A stretch of 64,000 nt of DNA from Cenococcum geophilum 1.58. Lineage: Eukaryota > Ascomycota > Dothideomycetes > Gloniales > Gloniaceae. Both the position numbers and the translations under genes were made by a program. How positions within the stretch are numbered: position 1 is the stretch's first letter; every line of letters starts with the position of its first letter. Below, piece by piece: positions 24,800 to 36,181 of this stretch. The stretch covers positions 2,608,341 through 2,672,340 of the forward strand of contig KV748182.1 in the NCBI GenBank assembly GCA_001692895.1, in the 5' to 3' direction. The notes under the pieces are model-generated. The model was given only the letters and a program-made list of their open reading frames with translations, did not search any database and was not told the DNA's origin.

Positions 24800-26760
24800 G
24801 CCTAACAAATATGGTAACAAATATATCTACCCTCCGATATAAGGCACTGCTATTTACTGCTTGTTGTCATTTACCTAGTTGAAAGCGACAATCTTGCGCG
24901 AAAACATGTATCGTTATTCAGCAACGAGATCCGCTTGTTGGTCCTTCAGCCTGGAAACCATACCGATGAACTACAAGGGGCTCTCATTCACACCGAATTA
25001 GCTCTTTGCCCATGGGGTCATATAACAGGATTCGCACCGGATTGTCCCGGTTGCGACATGACCAAAGCACGGCTAAACGAAACGCTCTCTTAAACGTGGG
25101 GCACTGAGCGAAGCCAGGAGATCGCACTGCATGACCAAAGCACGGCTAAACGAAACGCTCTCTTAAACGTGGGGCACTGAGCGAAGCCAGGAGATCGCAC
25201 TGCATGACCAAAGCACGGCTAAACGAAACGCTCTCTTAAACGTGGGGCACTGAGCGAAGCCAGGAGATCGCACTGCTTCCCACAGGAGAAAGGGTATCTA
25301 TTACTGCGAACTGTGCAGCTGCTTTAAGGGCACTACGTTACAAATTAGGACCAAGAATTTCCTGGGTAGATGTGATTTGCATCGATCAAGGCGGTTATGG
25401 AGCGCAGCGCTCAAATTAGTCTGATGTCACGCATTCATAAATTAGCTACACAGGTTATCATATATGTAGGTGAAGAGGATAGGAACAGCAGGATGGCGAT
25501 GGATTACATCAAGAATAGAGCGAAAATGGATGAAGTTTGCAATAACCGATTTAGCAAACTCAATACCTCTTTTATTCCTCCTACCTTACTTGAAGTTAAG
25601 GCTTACACAGTTTTCTGAAGCGGCCGTGGTTCGGTAGACTATGGGTTCCGCAAGAGGCCGCCTCATCTTCATCTGCTATCGTGTTCCATGGCCCACAAGC
25701 CATAAGTTGGAGGACATTTTCCAAGGCCATTCGTTCCGAATTCGTTTAAGAACCGGTTGAAAAATACCATCCGTTCTTCACATGAGCAGCTTTTATGCTG
25801 GCTGACACATCCCTCAGGAACTAATTGGAACTGATGCTGGGCATCTATTTCACACCCTTTGCTCTGCTCGACATTATGATTCTTCAGATCCCAAAGACAA
25901 AGTTTTTGCTCTCCTACCTCTGATCTCTCTGTCAACTTCCATTTCGGTACCTCAGTATGATCTTCCTAAACTCGTGGATTACAGCAAGTCGACAGTTGAG
26001 GTATTTGCTAATGTTGCTGCGTTTTTAATCCTGGGAGTTGGCTTGAACGTTCTTAAAGCCGTTCAAGGGCGTTCTGGGTTGATTGGGTTGCCCACTTGGG
26101 CCCCTGGCTGGCCTATATGCGAAACAAGAGAACTCGATATAGTCTTTCCGGATGCAAATATATGGAACCTCACGGAAGCCGAACTTCACTTTCCAGAGCC
26201 AAGGAACTCACAAAAAGCGGGGCTATGGTTGTGTGCGGGTTCAGAATTGGTACTATTGCTGACATGGAACATCTGTGTAACGTCGGCCCCCGGCATTGGG
26301 ACTCTAAGGTCTTCGTAGAGTGGCGTAGCATTGCACGCGAATGGTGGAGCTTTGGGTTAGGGACGGAAGGCTTAGTAGAATATGTTTTCAATTGCGTCCT
26401 ACTAGGTGGGGAACCTCTTAGGGCAATCAAGCCACCCACCCGACTCGCCCCGGCCCAAACGCCCTTAAGATGGAATGCTACCACGCGGTCTGCAAAGCAT
26501 GCTATCAGCGGAGGTTTCTTGTGACGTTAGAAGGCCACATGGGGCTAGCTCTCCCCGAAGCTAGAACTGACGACATTCTCCGCGCCTTCATCGGAGCTGT
26601 TGCTCCATATATATTAAGGCAACGAGATGGCCATTTCATCCTGGTCGGATATTGTTATATTCGGGGAATGAAGTGGGATGGGTCAGTTGAACAGCTAAAC
26701 AGTGTACGAAGAAGTGGTGTGCTGGACGAGAAACCATACGAATATTTCCGAACCAGATGA
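24800..26760 (+). pseudogene. HET-domain (heterokaryon incompatibility) protein pseudogene
   Basis: Pieces of a HET protein appear in order but in shifting frames: EIRLLVLQPGNHTDELQGAL (about 24,929), then LNETLS-stop-TWG where the family has a YxALSYxWG motif, then VSITANCAAALRALRYKLG and ISWVDVICIDQ (about 25,356-25,390), SAQISLMSRIHKLATQVIIY (25,400s), an LPTWAPGWP-like stretch near 26,090, and the C-terminal GRF-like segment QRRFLVTLEGHMGLALPEA to YEYFRTR ending at 26,760. At least four frameshifts, several stops and a 73-bp triplication interrupt it. Intact relatives trigger cell death on fusion of incompatible hyphae; this copy cannot make a full protein. The decay is by indels and stops, not the TpA-type RIP pattern of the flanking blocks. 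Confidence 0.85.
25058..25276 (+). repeat. 73-bp direct tandem triplication inside the HET relic
   Basis: Three head-to-tail copies of 73 bp, starting at 25,058, 25,131 and 25,204, appear identical by eye. Since 73 is not a multiple of three, the array shifts the frame. Each copy holds the same TCT-TAA-ACG-TGG where an intact HET motif would have Tyr, so the nonsense change preceded the amplification. Confidence 0.95.
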
Positions 26761-26834
26761 AGGCTCAAGAAAGAGGGCGTATATTGTCTTTTAGTATATC
26801 CTGTCTACCGAAGCACTCGTCATTCTTCTTCACC

Positions 26835-27310
26835 CTAGGCCTTCTCCTTACCCACTAGATCTCCAACCCAGGCTAGTCCATCCTCTTTAAACAGCTCCAC
26901 CTTTAGCGCCTGCTTCTCCAGCCACGCTCTATCAGCCACAGTGCCAGCTTTAATAATTTCCATGCCAGCATATTCCGGGTTCTGTGGCTCTGCCCACAGC
27001 GTGGTCCCGCAAGAAGAACAGAAGCACATTACGGAGGGAAAGCCGGACCCAGTGCGTGTGCCATCAATTTCGAAACGAGACACCGTCTCCGGAGCCGAGA
27101 GAAGGTGGAAAGATGAGACCGGCACAAAAAGATTGGTGCTGAAGGCGGAGCCGGTGTTGATGCGGCATATGCTGCAGTGGCAGAGCCCCTGGTTGCAATG
27201 TCAGATCACGGACACTGCAGCTCTGAATGGCGAGGTGGACATACGGCTGTGTAATCCCCGTCATTAAGCTCGTACTTTATTTTGCCACAGAGACAACCTC
27301 CAGGAACCAT
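26835..27310 (-). CDS. GFA/CENP-V-domain zinc protein (two exons)
   Basis: Exon 1 is 27,245-27,310 and exon 2 is 26,835-27,188, separated by a 56-bp intron with GTATGT, CTGAC branch and CCAG acceptor. The product has 139 residues, normal for the family. Zinc ligands are all visible: C6 and C8 in GGCLCGKIKYEL, the CHCxxC at C25, C27 and C30, and C77, C79 and C82 in MCFCSSCG. The motif RINTGSAFSTNLFVP is the usual core, and TTLWAEPQNPEY follows. The family includes glutathione-dependent formaldehyde-activating enzyme and many fungal small-molecule enzymes or carbon-sulfur lyases; the substrate cannot be told. Without the first exon the key N-terminal Cys pair would be missing, which supports the join. 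It ends about 75 bp from the convergent HET relic. Confidence 0.88.
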
Positions 27311-30300
27311 TGCTGCTTGGGTTCTTACTTAATGGGGAATGTGCGAGAGAATTGGGGCGAGCCTTGAACGCGAGGAGCTCGGTGAGTACTTGAGGTTGAG
27401 GAGGAAATACATCGGTTATGAGACCTAAATTACCGCACATCCTTGCCAGTAAAATGCCGAAGATTACAAATCAATTCGGACAAGAGCTAGTCTGTTAAGA
27501 CGGAAAAAAATGCTCAACTGGTGCAATATCGCCAGTGTGAAAGAGAAAGAACACCTTAGCTGGTGCAGCACCAACAAAGGATGCACTCGCATCGACCCCA
27601 TCTAACCCTACCAGACACGGGATGTTGAAAAAGAGGCTTCTGATACTCGGAAATTATAAGAGAGGCCGTGTAAGCTAGTAGAAATTCCGTTCAGGGTCGG
27701 CGCTCGGAACTCAAACCTCGGCATCTTAACAGAGCACATCAGAGCTCCGATGGGGATAAAAAAGCAAGGGCAGCTGAAACGAAGAGACCCCTGAGCTCTT
27801 CGGTTGGGGATTCCAACCTCGCACCTCCGAACCTCTGGTCTATTCGAAAGCTCGTTCACGATGGGGATCCGTACCTCTCAGCAGACCACTACGATGCGGC
27901 CGACCTGCCTAGATCCGTAAAGCCTTCGGCATGCACGATGGGAAAGCCGCGATGACAGAAACGCGCATCTAGAAACCTCAAAACAAGAGAGTTATATTTG
28001 GAACCCCAGACGCCGAATTGGTCGCGACGAGGAGATTTGTCGCGATTTGCTTGGCGGCAGAAAACTCAAAGGTCGTTCGTCGTTTGGTCGATCGTAGGAG
28101 TGAAGTTGAAACTGGCTCCGAGCTTCCCCTTTTCCCTAAGCCACGATCGCATAGGGCAACTTCTATATTTACACAGGGCTGGGTGGGCTTCGCCATCACG
28201 TGATTGAAGCTCGGCCCCCCTCAGCCCAATTGCCAACACCAGGACCCCAATCTTGGACCTCTCATTTGGGCTGGCCAGTTAGGAGTGGTTTTTCTGCCCG
28301 TATAAGGGGGTTCTTCTGAAACGAAGCGCTGCACGTATGCAAGAAAACTGGAATTAAAATTTGGTTGCTAGGGTAGGGAATATTGACAATGGAATTGTAT
28401 CACGTGATTGGCATCCCCTCACTGGCCCAAAAGGGCCAAACACCAAAACCTTATCTCGAAGCGTGCGGAGCCCGCCAACCACTCAGCGTCCGTTTTTCTG
28501 CCAGAATCCTCAAACGCGCATCTTCTCTCCCAGCCTCAATCTATCTCCAAAACCGGAATCCGCTGCTCCGCACTGCCGCGCTCACGTCGCCCGGGCAATG
28601 CTCAACTCTCCCCCGCAACTCTGGTCAGCACCCTAGTGATTTCTCTGGGTGCCCGACCAGCCGAGGGGCCTCTTCGCCCCGTTAACCAGGTGACACTGGC
28701 CGTCCGCCAGGGTGATGCCGTGCAGGATCGGCGGGAAAGTCGATCGTCGCTTCGCGCGTCGCTACCGACACTGCTCTTGCCCCGTTGGACCCCGCGCGTG
28801 TCGGCCGTCGACTAGGCCCGGCCTGTCTGCGCCCTGGAAATTAGGAGGAAGGCCTGAAACCAGAAAAAAAAAAAAGGAAAAAAGCGGGATGTCCAAGGTC
28901 GCCGCTGAGATAAACGATAGACGGTGAAGCCCTTTCATCCGACCCATCCGGGGCGCACGCTTTTGCACATCGTATAGGTGGGCTATCCTTGTGGGCGCGC
29001 GGCGCATCGTGAATTGAACTGCGTGCTGCGACTGATGCGGGACTGGGAAGGGCCTGGAAGGGTGGCCTTATTGTGTAGACTTATCACTTTTTGGAGGCCG
29101 CGTCTGGATTGGCGAGCCGCAGCGACTGTGGCTGTCTGACCGGCCGGCAGGTGCTTTGGTGTGCTTTTTGATAATGAATGACAAAAGTTTGGACTTGGGC
29201 AATTCCATGGTCGTTCTGAGACTGCCAAGGTTGAACAGGCACCCTTTGTAGTGATGTAGCATAGAAGAGGAGGAGAGATATATGGAGGGAGACCTTAGCC
29301 AGCGCATCGCTGTGGCAAATGGCCGGTCTGGAAATTAGGAAGTGATGGACAACCAGCTGTCCAACTGGTCCAGGTAGTGGTGCCTGGGTGAGGCTGCAGC
29401 GAGGAGGAACCTGCTAAACACAGAAGTATATGATGGCGATTTTCGTGGGATTGTCGCGCGAAGGTCCCCGTGGAAGTAAAAGGGCGATAGCTCCAGCCCT
29501 TTCCCCTCCCCCGTGAGATAGCGGCACGGCGACGGCGACAGCGCCCTTCGACCACGACGATGCCAGATCATCGCAAGAGTCAGTCATATGGCCCTTGTCA
29601 CAGAAAGACACTAAGACATGGTGCTGCGACAATTGGTGCCGTGCATAGGCGCTGATTACGGGATATTGCAATCAGTGACTCTTTTGTCTCTATATGTTTA
29701 TTGACTTTGAGGCAGCGGAGGGGCAGTGGCTTGCAAAACTTTTCTCGGCAGATTGTTCGCGCTGCCGAACTCAAGTTTACGTACGGCTCAAAGCAAAAAC
29801 CAGTCACACCTGCATTCCGCTGCATTCCTCTGCATTCCTCTGCATTCTTGGTGCCGCGCCCGCCTGCAGGCTCAACCTTTCCAATGCAGGTCAGGCCACC
29901 CGCCGCTATAGTTCTTCGACTATTACTCGCTGCGCGCAAATGACCTTTGGATAAGGACGCTTCTCGGACTCCGTCGCTGCGCTGCGCACGGGGCCATGGT
30001 TTGCACTTCACGCCGTCCCCGCTATTGGCACAATTTGACTGATATTTGGACTTTGAATGTATTTGCATTTGTAAATGTAGCTGCTAATTTAGCCAAAGCC
30101 TCTTCCCAAATAATCCTGCCAGTTTCACTCTCCCCAAAATTCCCAAAGACAGCCTTCGAATATCCTTTTCAATGCGCAAGTAACTGTTCTTGCGGACAAT
30201 GGAATTGATTCAATGATTGCCATGCCGAGACATGAGTCCAACTTCGCTCCCAAAATTTGCACTTGCTTTCGTGAAGCAGAGCCTCGCTGCTAATCCTTTA

Positions 30301-30492
30301 TAAAGCGAGACATATTTGGAGCGTTGAATGCGACCTGGTGAGGTGGCCTATTTCAGGTCCACCCCCAGGTTGCGCACTGCTGCGCGCAAGTGCCGGACTT
30401 GTCGCGGTAGCAGGCGGAGGTAGACGGAGGTCTAAGAGTAGTCGCTCCATGTGTTACCAGATTTTGTGAAGAATGTCCGTAAGTGCTGTGTT
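27311..30492. other. Long intergenic region
   Basis: No gene supported. Open frames here lie in GC-rich sequence, occur on both strands and have the composition of chance frames. 28,863-28,875 is an A-rich run. Four 10-bp repeats (TGCATTCCNC type) occupy 29,811-29,850. A small open frame around 28,010-28,200 (VATRRFVAICLAAENSKVVRRL) is protein-like but unassigned. Confidence 0.4.
29811..29850. repeat. 10-bp tandem repeat
   Basis: Four copies of a TGCATTCCTC-like unit. Confidence 0.85.
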
Positions 30493-31521
30493 TCAGCGGT
30501 AGTAGCCTGACAGGCGGTGCTCGCGGATGTCCCGCCGAGATGGCTCGCGGACTTCCACCCTGTAGCGTACGGAATCGCGGCGCTGCTGCGCAAGATCCAT
30601 CTCGTATAGGGAGCCACGCTTCGAGGCAGAGCTGGAGACTTCAGCGGTGACCTTGGTTTTCTGCGGCCAGTCGACAATCTCGCCAGAGCGCGGTCGAGGA
30701 GGCTTGGATGGCTGCTCGACCTTGACCGAGCGACTGCGTTCTGGGTGAGTACGGGGAGGGACGTAGTAGGTGCGGTCCATGCTGAGGAATGATTTGCGGC
30801 TGCGGTGCCTCAAGCTTCGCTCAACTGCTTTCAAGAGACCGCGAACTTCGTTGTAATCGGCTGGAATCTCCACGCGCACGAGCTTGTGGCCCTCCTCGTT
30901 GAAGCTGTAGGTCTCGCCGTCGCGGTTGTAGATGTAGCGGGCTACATCTTGGGCAAGCCTGTGGCCGGCTTCGCAGAGCTGGTCGTGGTTCCGGTGGACT
31001 TCGTATGGGTTGTGGCAGTAAGCACACTTGCGCGCGTGTGATTCGAAGTTGTACGCAGCCCAGCTCTCGCTGGCATTCACCGGACGAGACACACCGGTCA
31101 CGGGTTCGGGCAGGAATTCCACCGCGCGCTCCTTGCGAGGCGCGGCAGTCTTGGTGTGGATGATAGCAGGAGTAGGCATGGTGTCGCGACGAGAGACGGA
31201 AGGCATGGTGGTGGTCGGGGATTTCTTGAGAATGGGTTTGAGGCGGCGCGCCGTGGTGAAAGGCGTCGAGGCTAGTGGTGCTGGAATGGTTGCGGCCACT
31301 TTGCCTACGGCAAAGTAATATGTCGTGATTGATTTGAAAGGCGCGGGAGCTGGTTGAACAGTAGTCTTCCTGGTGTGGTGGAGTATCGCAGAATTTATGG
31401 AGCGTGGGTGTGGGAAAGAAAGGTGGCAGCATAGAGGAAGATATATGCTGTTGACCAGGAAGGGTTTATGGAGTGGATGCCTAGGGCTTGGACTGGGCAT
31501 GCATGCAAAGGGCCCCCACAA
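30493..31521 (-). CDS. Fungal hypothetical protein with CxxC...CxxxH motif
   Basis: A single 342-codon frame. The conserved-looking part begins near residue 90 (RRLKPILKK) and contains CAYCHNPYEVHRNHDQLC (C166, C169, C183) followed by AGHRLAQDVARYIYNRDGE, a possible small zinc site or ring-like knuckle with His187. The C-terminal third is basic and Ser/Pro-rich (SKPPRPRSGEIVDW, EVREPSRRDIREHRLSGYYR) and likely disordered. The start is uncertain: the first 105 residues look partly like translated leader, and a second ATG at 31,206 (MPSVSRRDTMPT) would give 237 residues. No signal peptide is convincing. I do not recognise a named family. Confidence 0.65.
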   Translation of the reverse strand: MWGPFACMPSPSPRHPLHKPFLVNSIYLPLCCHLSFPHPRSINSAILHHTRKTTVQPAPAPFKSITTYYFAVGKVAATIPAPLASTPFTTARRLKPILKKSPTTTMPSVSRRDTMPTPAIIHTKTAAPRKERAVEFLPEPVTGVSRPVNASESWAAYNFESHARKCAYCHNPYEVHRNHDQLCEAGHRLAQDVARYIYNRDGETYSFNEEGHKLVRVEIPADYNEVRGLLKAVERSLRHRSRKSFLSMDRTYYVPPRTHPERSRSVKVEQPSKPPRPRSGEIVDWPQKTKVTAEVSSSASKRGSLYEMDLAQQRRDSVRYRVEVREPSRRDIREHRLSGYYR

Positions 31522-34459
31522 TGCCTGCGTGCAGGGGTCGCGCGCAGCGAGCCGTCAGGCGCAGACGCGGAGGGCGGTCAACCGGGGTCCACTGCCTGCT
31601 CATGACGACAGGAGCTGGCACGGATGGGCAGCGAAACGCGCTAGAAACATGTTTGGCATGCCCCCGTCCAGTGAGTCTGACCATTCGGGCTGCTGCTAGC
31701 CTATGACTGTTGCGCAACCTCGTCCAGCCCAGGCGTGCTCAGGAGCCGCGGGGTGACTCCCCCCGGAAGAGTCGGAGTATGCGTGAGCATGAACGTACTC
31801 GGACTGTAGAGTTTCATTCCATTGTCGCTTTTGTCGCAGTGTCGCAGTGTCGCAGTGTCGCAGTGTCGGAGTATCGCGTCCCACCGTCCCAGCCCCCACT
31901 TCGATTGGTGGACTCCGCCTCAGGATGGCGTTGCTGGCGCTGGAGCTGGAGGAACGAGATGGTGGAGAATGGTCTCGCTTCAATGCAAAGCCCCGCTCCA
32001 TCAGGCAAGGTGCAGCCGTGACCCTTCCCTGCCGTTTTCACTGGAAACCCCAGGCTTCACCTTGGCCAAGCTGCGCAATCGAAAACACCCTTCGAATCAC
32101 CCTTGCGCTTGATTGAACCGCCCCTCACCGCAACACAAGAAAATCTCCACGTTGCACAGCCTCAGCGCGCGGGTGTGGCCGCGACGGGGATGCGCGACAT
32201 CCCGTCGCTTCAACCATGAACTCGAGAACGACTCGTCCGTGTTGAAGGTTTGTATAGAGGCCAGCGTCAACCACCTTGCCCCCTATCTCGCCTGCTGACG
32301 ATTTGTTTCCCTCGAGGCTATGCAGCCGTGAAACCACCTGTCGCCTTCTGATGGCGGCGAAGCTATTAGCTGTCACGCCTGTTTGCGATGAGAACATCAC
32401 ACGCTTTCCACCGGACCGCAACAAGTCCTGCCTGCTCAAACTGACTGCCGTGTATTCCGTTGTTGCGTGAGATGCTGTAGTGTGTGTGTGCTCGAGCGCA
32501 ACTTTTCGCCAGTCCGGGACACTTTCAGATTAGCATCCGTTTCTGGTTGACCGGAAACTTTCTGACAGGGTGGAAGGCGGGCTTGGCAAGCCTCCAGCCA
32601 CTGATGAATAAGGCCCGCTGCACGGCTGTTCCTTATAGGGCGAGCTCTATGGCAGTGCTGGACTCTCAAGGGTTGTGTGGTCCCTGTCGAGCTGATCGGA
32701 GCAATTGGGGCGGTGTCGCTTCCTTGTGCTGTGCGTCTGCCACACCTGCCAGGGCTGCCACACAGCATTACAATAGTCGACGTACACCCTCCCCGAGTGC
32801 CACGAGGCTTCTGGATTCTTTGGATACACGTTTGCTCTCTTGTTTGACCACATTGCTTGAGTATCTCGACCTTCGTGGCACATGAGTGAATGTCCGGTGA
32901 GTCACTGCAACGACAAGTTGCTCTTCGAAAGAAGTAACCCGACGCCTTTCCGGTCTTCTGGAGTCGACTTCGGCCCGCACCGCACCATACCTCCATTAAC
33001 CGTCCAGTCATGTTTGCCTGCCGGTCGGCCTGCTCACCTGACCATGTTATAAAGTACATTGCACTTTGTTCACCTCCCGCAACCTCGGGATGATTAATGC
33101 ATGAGTGCAAGTCAAGCCTCAGACAAGACTCAGTCGCATCAACCCGCCGGTCATGACAGAACACGGCACATGGCACACAGCAGACGCAACGTTTATGTCG
33201 ACCGGTCGTCAGTTTAGTTGTTTCAGAGCGTCATTTAGTTTTGTGCAGGCGTCTAGTTGTCGAGTATACCTGGTAGCCTGGGTATGAGAGCTTTTCTCAA
33301 TACCCCTCTTGGAAGCTGAGCCACCTAGGTAGCAGTGAAGCATTCATAATGGCTAGGCAACTCATCACACCCTTCCTTTCTGTCACTGTTTTGCAAAATC
33401 GGTCATTTTCCCCGCAATTACCTTTTCTGGGGATGAAGTTCTGCCGAGCCCGCCCTTCCTGTCAACCTGAGGTGTCGATGCATACGTAAATCTCACCTCT
33501 CTCGCCCATTTCAAATACGCCTAACGCCACGAGGTCTCAGCTGCCTGGAAAATAATCCCGGCTCTAGGGTAGGTTATCGGCTCTGGGCGCCGACCGAGCG
33601 AACGTACCGTCTCTCTGGTCCCATTCACGTCGTAGGACCCGCTCGTAGAGTGGCTGAGTCACTGCATCAACGAATCTCTCGCTGTTCTTCGGAAATTTTA
33701 TTTGTGCACTTGACTGCGCCTAGAAGAGCCGCAATCATCCGTTAGTCATTAGCGGCCGTCATCGAAGTGAGCGAACATGTCGCCATCACTCTCGGTGTGT
33801 TCGAGACATTTGACGTTTCCCAAGACTGTGGAGCGGATGACGAACAGTAGCTACCTTGCTTGCCTGGAACACTACTTTCCATATTTGTCTTAACTGAGGT
33901 TATCAGCCTAGACACTTAAATTGTTCCCTTCCTAATTGGCAATAAATTGGCAACAGGCTCCTAAGGTTTCTCCCAGACATGCACGCTGACCAAATCCTTC
34001 AAAGGGGTCTGGAGCCTAGCCATGGTGCCACCATGCTAGAAGGCCGGACTCTTAATGCTGATCAATCTAAACTAGGTCTTCTCCGTCGCTCAATGCTGGA
34101 GATTTTTGGTTTGCAAACTCATCTCTTCGCAGGTATAGTCATACTTCATGGCCATGATGCTCACCCCAGCGCCTTGCTTCTCGAGATGGCCCACGGCAAC
34201 CTAGTCTCCTAACTCTCATCGCATTGCAGAAGTCATACATTTTAATCACCCTAGTGCTTTCCCAGTGGCCCACGATCTTGACCGTATCAAATGCCTCAAC
34301 CACTTTGTCAGTTTATCATCAGTAGGAGAATACTACTCAGAAGGTGTCAAAATCCTGAGGCCCTAACGCTGGCCTTCTACCTCTGTGCTCACCGCTTCCC
34401 AGCTACGTCACATCAATCTATAACCCCTTCGACCTGCAGGTATCCGCTGTCTCCATACT
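31522..34459. other. Long intergenic region
   Basis: No supported gene. It contains an 8-bp minisatellite at 31,832-31,869. Frames such as 32,436-33,176 minus overlap equally long frames on the opposite strand and lack motifs. Around 34,240-34,350 a plus frame reads RIAEVIHFNHPSAFPVAHDL, protein-like but isolated. Confidence 0.4.
31832..31869. repeat. 8-bp minisatellite TGTCGCAG
   Basis: Four perfect TGTCGCAG units and a degenerate fifth. Confidence 0.9.
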
Positions 34460-34942
34460 TTATATGATCAAGATGGACGATCTGGCACAATCTACGGAAT
34501 CGAGCAACCGTTCTACCCTGAGACCCTGCATGTCCACCCGCCACATGGTGAACAGCCGGCGTGATGATGACAGAATAATGACGAAAGTAGAATGCAGATA
34601 AGGTCTATACTGTGTATATGTACCCCAGAGATCAAAGAGATCGGGCCATCGGCATCGAAGCATCGAAGCACAGCTACGTAAACCGCCTAGAGCTAGCATG
34701 GATGCAGAGCTAAACTCCGAGTGGAGCTTGAGGGAGTCTGCATTCATATAGTAGGGATGCGGCGCATCAGCCATGCATGTTACTAATTCAATTTTAAATA
34801 CTGCATTCCATATTATTGCTGTAATGTAGAAGTTAGCCATGAAACCCCTTCTGTCATCAAAATACAGTCTCGCAACCTCATGAGCTTCTTTCTCATAACA
34901 AGGCGTCATTATTGCTTCTATTTTATGAGCGGGCACGTCCAT
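34460..34942 (-). CDS. Possible small hypothetical protein
   Basis: A 160-codon frame (MDVPAHKIEAIMTPCYEKEA...) with mixed, plausible amino-acid composition and no overlapping frame of similar length. There is no recognised motif, no signal peptide, and no clear upstream exon. It could be an exon of a larger unrecognised gene or a chance frame. Confidence 0.25.
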   Translation of the reverse strand: MDVPAHKIEAIMTPCYEKEAHEVARLYFDDRRGFMANFYITAIIWNAVFKIELVTCMADAPHPYYMNADSLKLHSEFSSASMLALGGLRSCASMLRCRWPDLFDLWGTYTQYRPYLHSTFVIILSSSRRLFTMWRVDMQGLRVERLLDSVDCARSSILII

Positions 34943-35585
34943 CTCTGAACCTGCGGTTACGGCGGCCTTTCGGTGAGCGCCTTTCTCTTACTGGCCTAAA
35001 TGTCGGAGACACTACCACCTTAACTCTGCAGGCCATATTTGTGGTATGCAATCCTAAACGTTTCGCAGAAGTGAGGATGTTACGAAGATAGGGGGAAGTA
35101 CTCGAAAGATCGTCAATAATGGCCCTTTGGCCTTAGACTCAAAATGTTAGTGAGCTAATTTAGCATTATGGTAAGACGGATTCCATTCAGGAGAAACACT
35201 TTTAGATAAGGTTGATAAAGGGTTTGTCTCACTTCTTCGGTTAGGGACTTAAAATATAATTATTGAAATCAGCTTAGAAGTGAGTCGGATAAAGGAGCCA
35301 TCTGAAAGTTTTATACAAGAATGGCATGACCTTCATGAATGAATGGAACCCATTCGACAAACCGTAAAAGCTTTAATCAGCTATGAATGGACAAACTCTA
35401 TGCGAAGCAGTATCTCTATCTGAAATTTAGTACACTTCAATTGGCAACGGTAATATTTGCGGTGGCGTTTCACTAGTGCTGATATATGCGCCGATGGGTT
35501 GCCACTATCACGCCGAGCCGATCCCTCACGTCCCAACTCAAATTCCTCATTTTGTTTCCATCAACGACCTACCTCCTCTGCTGCA
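34943..35585. other. Intergenic region, presumed promoter and 5' leader of bL33m
   Basis: Moderately AT-rich, no coding signal. The open frame starting at 35,457 is chance upstream sequence running into the bL33m start codon. Confidence 0.4.
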
Positions 35586-36181
35586 ATGGCTAAAAAAGGT
35601 ACCAATCCTCGCCTACCAAGCTGCCTCTCCCGGCAGGTGCTCCTGGCCTTGTTCCCTAGCCCGCCCACGGAGCGTCATCACTCCTCAAATCCTCAATTAC
35701 TCTCTCAACGCAACAACAATCGCTTGACATGTCTGGTATACTAACACTTACTGTGCGCAGCCAAGTCCCGCACCATCATGGTGCGCCTCATTTCAATGGC
35801 CATGACTGGCTATTACAGAACGCTTATGCGACCGCGCGCACACAGACCGCTTAGCATGCTTAAGTATGATCCGATCGGTACGTTTTCTCTCGCTACGCTC
35901 GAAGGCCCTAGAACACGACGGTCTGGATGCGACCAGCAACCAATGGATGCCGTTTGAGGGGGGGGGCCGCAGTTTCGTGGTGCCGAAACAGACTGTTTGG
36001 TTATGGATGGGAGGTCATGTTGCATGCTCAAGTTTGCGATGAGTAATGGCTGGGATAGGCAGCACACTCGTGTCTGACTGTTTTAATACTGTTTAGGACT
36101 TTGTCGCTAATATTTTCTTTTCTTTTTGCAGTACGGAAGCAAGTCCTATTCCTCGAGCAGAAACGCGGCGGGAATAAGTAA
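35586..36181 (+). CDS. MRPL39: Mitochondrial large-subunit ribosomal protein bL33m (three exons)
   Basis: Exons 35,586-35,598, 35,761-35,877 and 36,132-36,181 join to a 59-residue basic protein. The first exon is only 13 nt (Met-Ala-Lys-Lys plus one base). Introns are 162 bp (CTAAC branch, GCGCAG) and 254 bp (GCTAATATTTTC branch region, TTTGCAG). The joined protein reads [20 protein letters not shown], then [19 protein letters not shown], then [15 protein letters not shown], the classic L33 pattern including the YDPxVRKxVLFxE end. It is a structural part of the mitochondrial large ribosomal subunit. Length and sequence match fungal orthologues; the yeast name is MRPL39. The protein lacks a cleavable presequence, as usual for this small protein. 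It is the last intact gene before the right-hand RIP block. Confidence 0.95.

Noticed and set aside
27064-27264. Separate 66-codon frame beside the GFA gene
   Set aside because: It reads through the 56-bp intron in the wrong frame; splicing restores the GFA zinc motifs.
28361-28927. Overlapping plus-strand frames in GC-rich sequence
   Set aside because: Three frames are open at once, as expected in GC-rich non-coding DNA; composition is Pro/Arg/Ser-rich without motif.
32436-33176. 246-codon minus-strand open frame
   Set aside because: Overlapped by long frames on the other strand, Cys/Arg-rich chance composition, no motif or splice partner.
35813-36067. 84-codon minus-strand frame
   Set aside because: Antisense shadow of bL33m exon 2 and intron 2.
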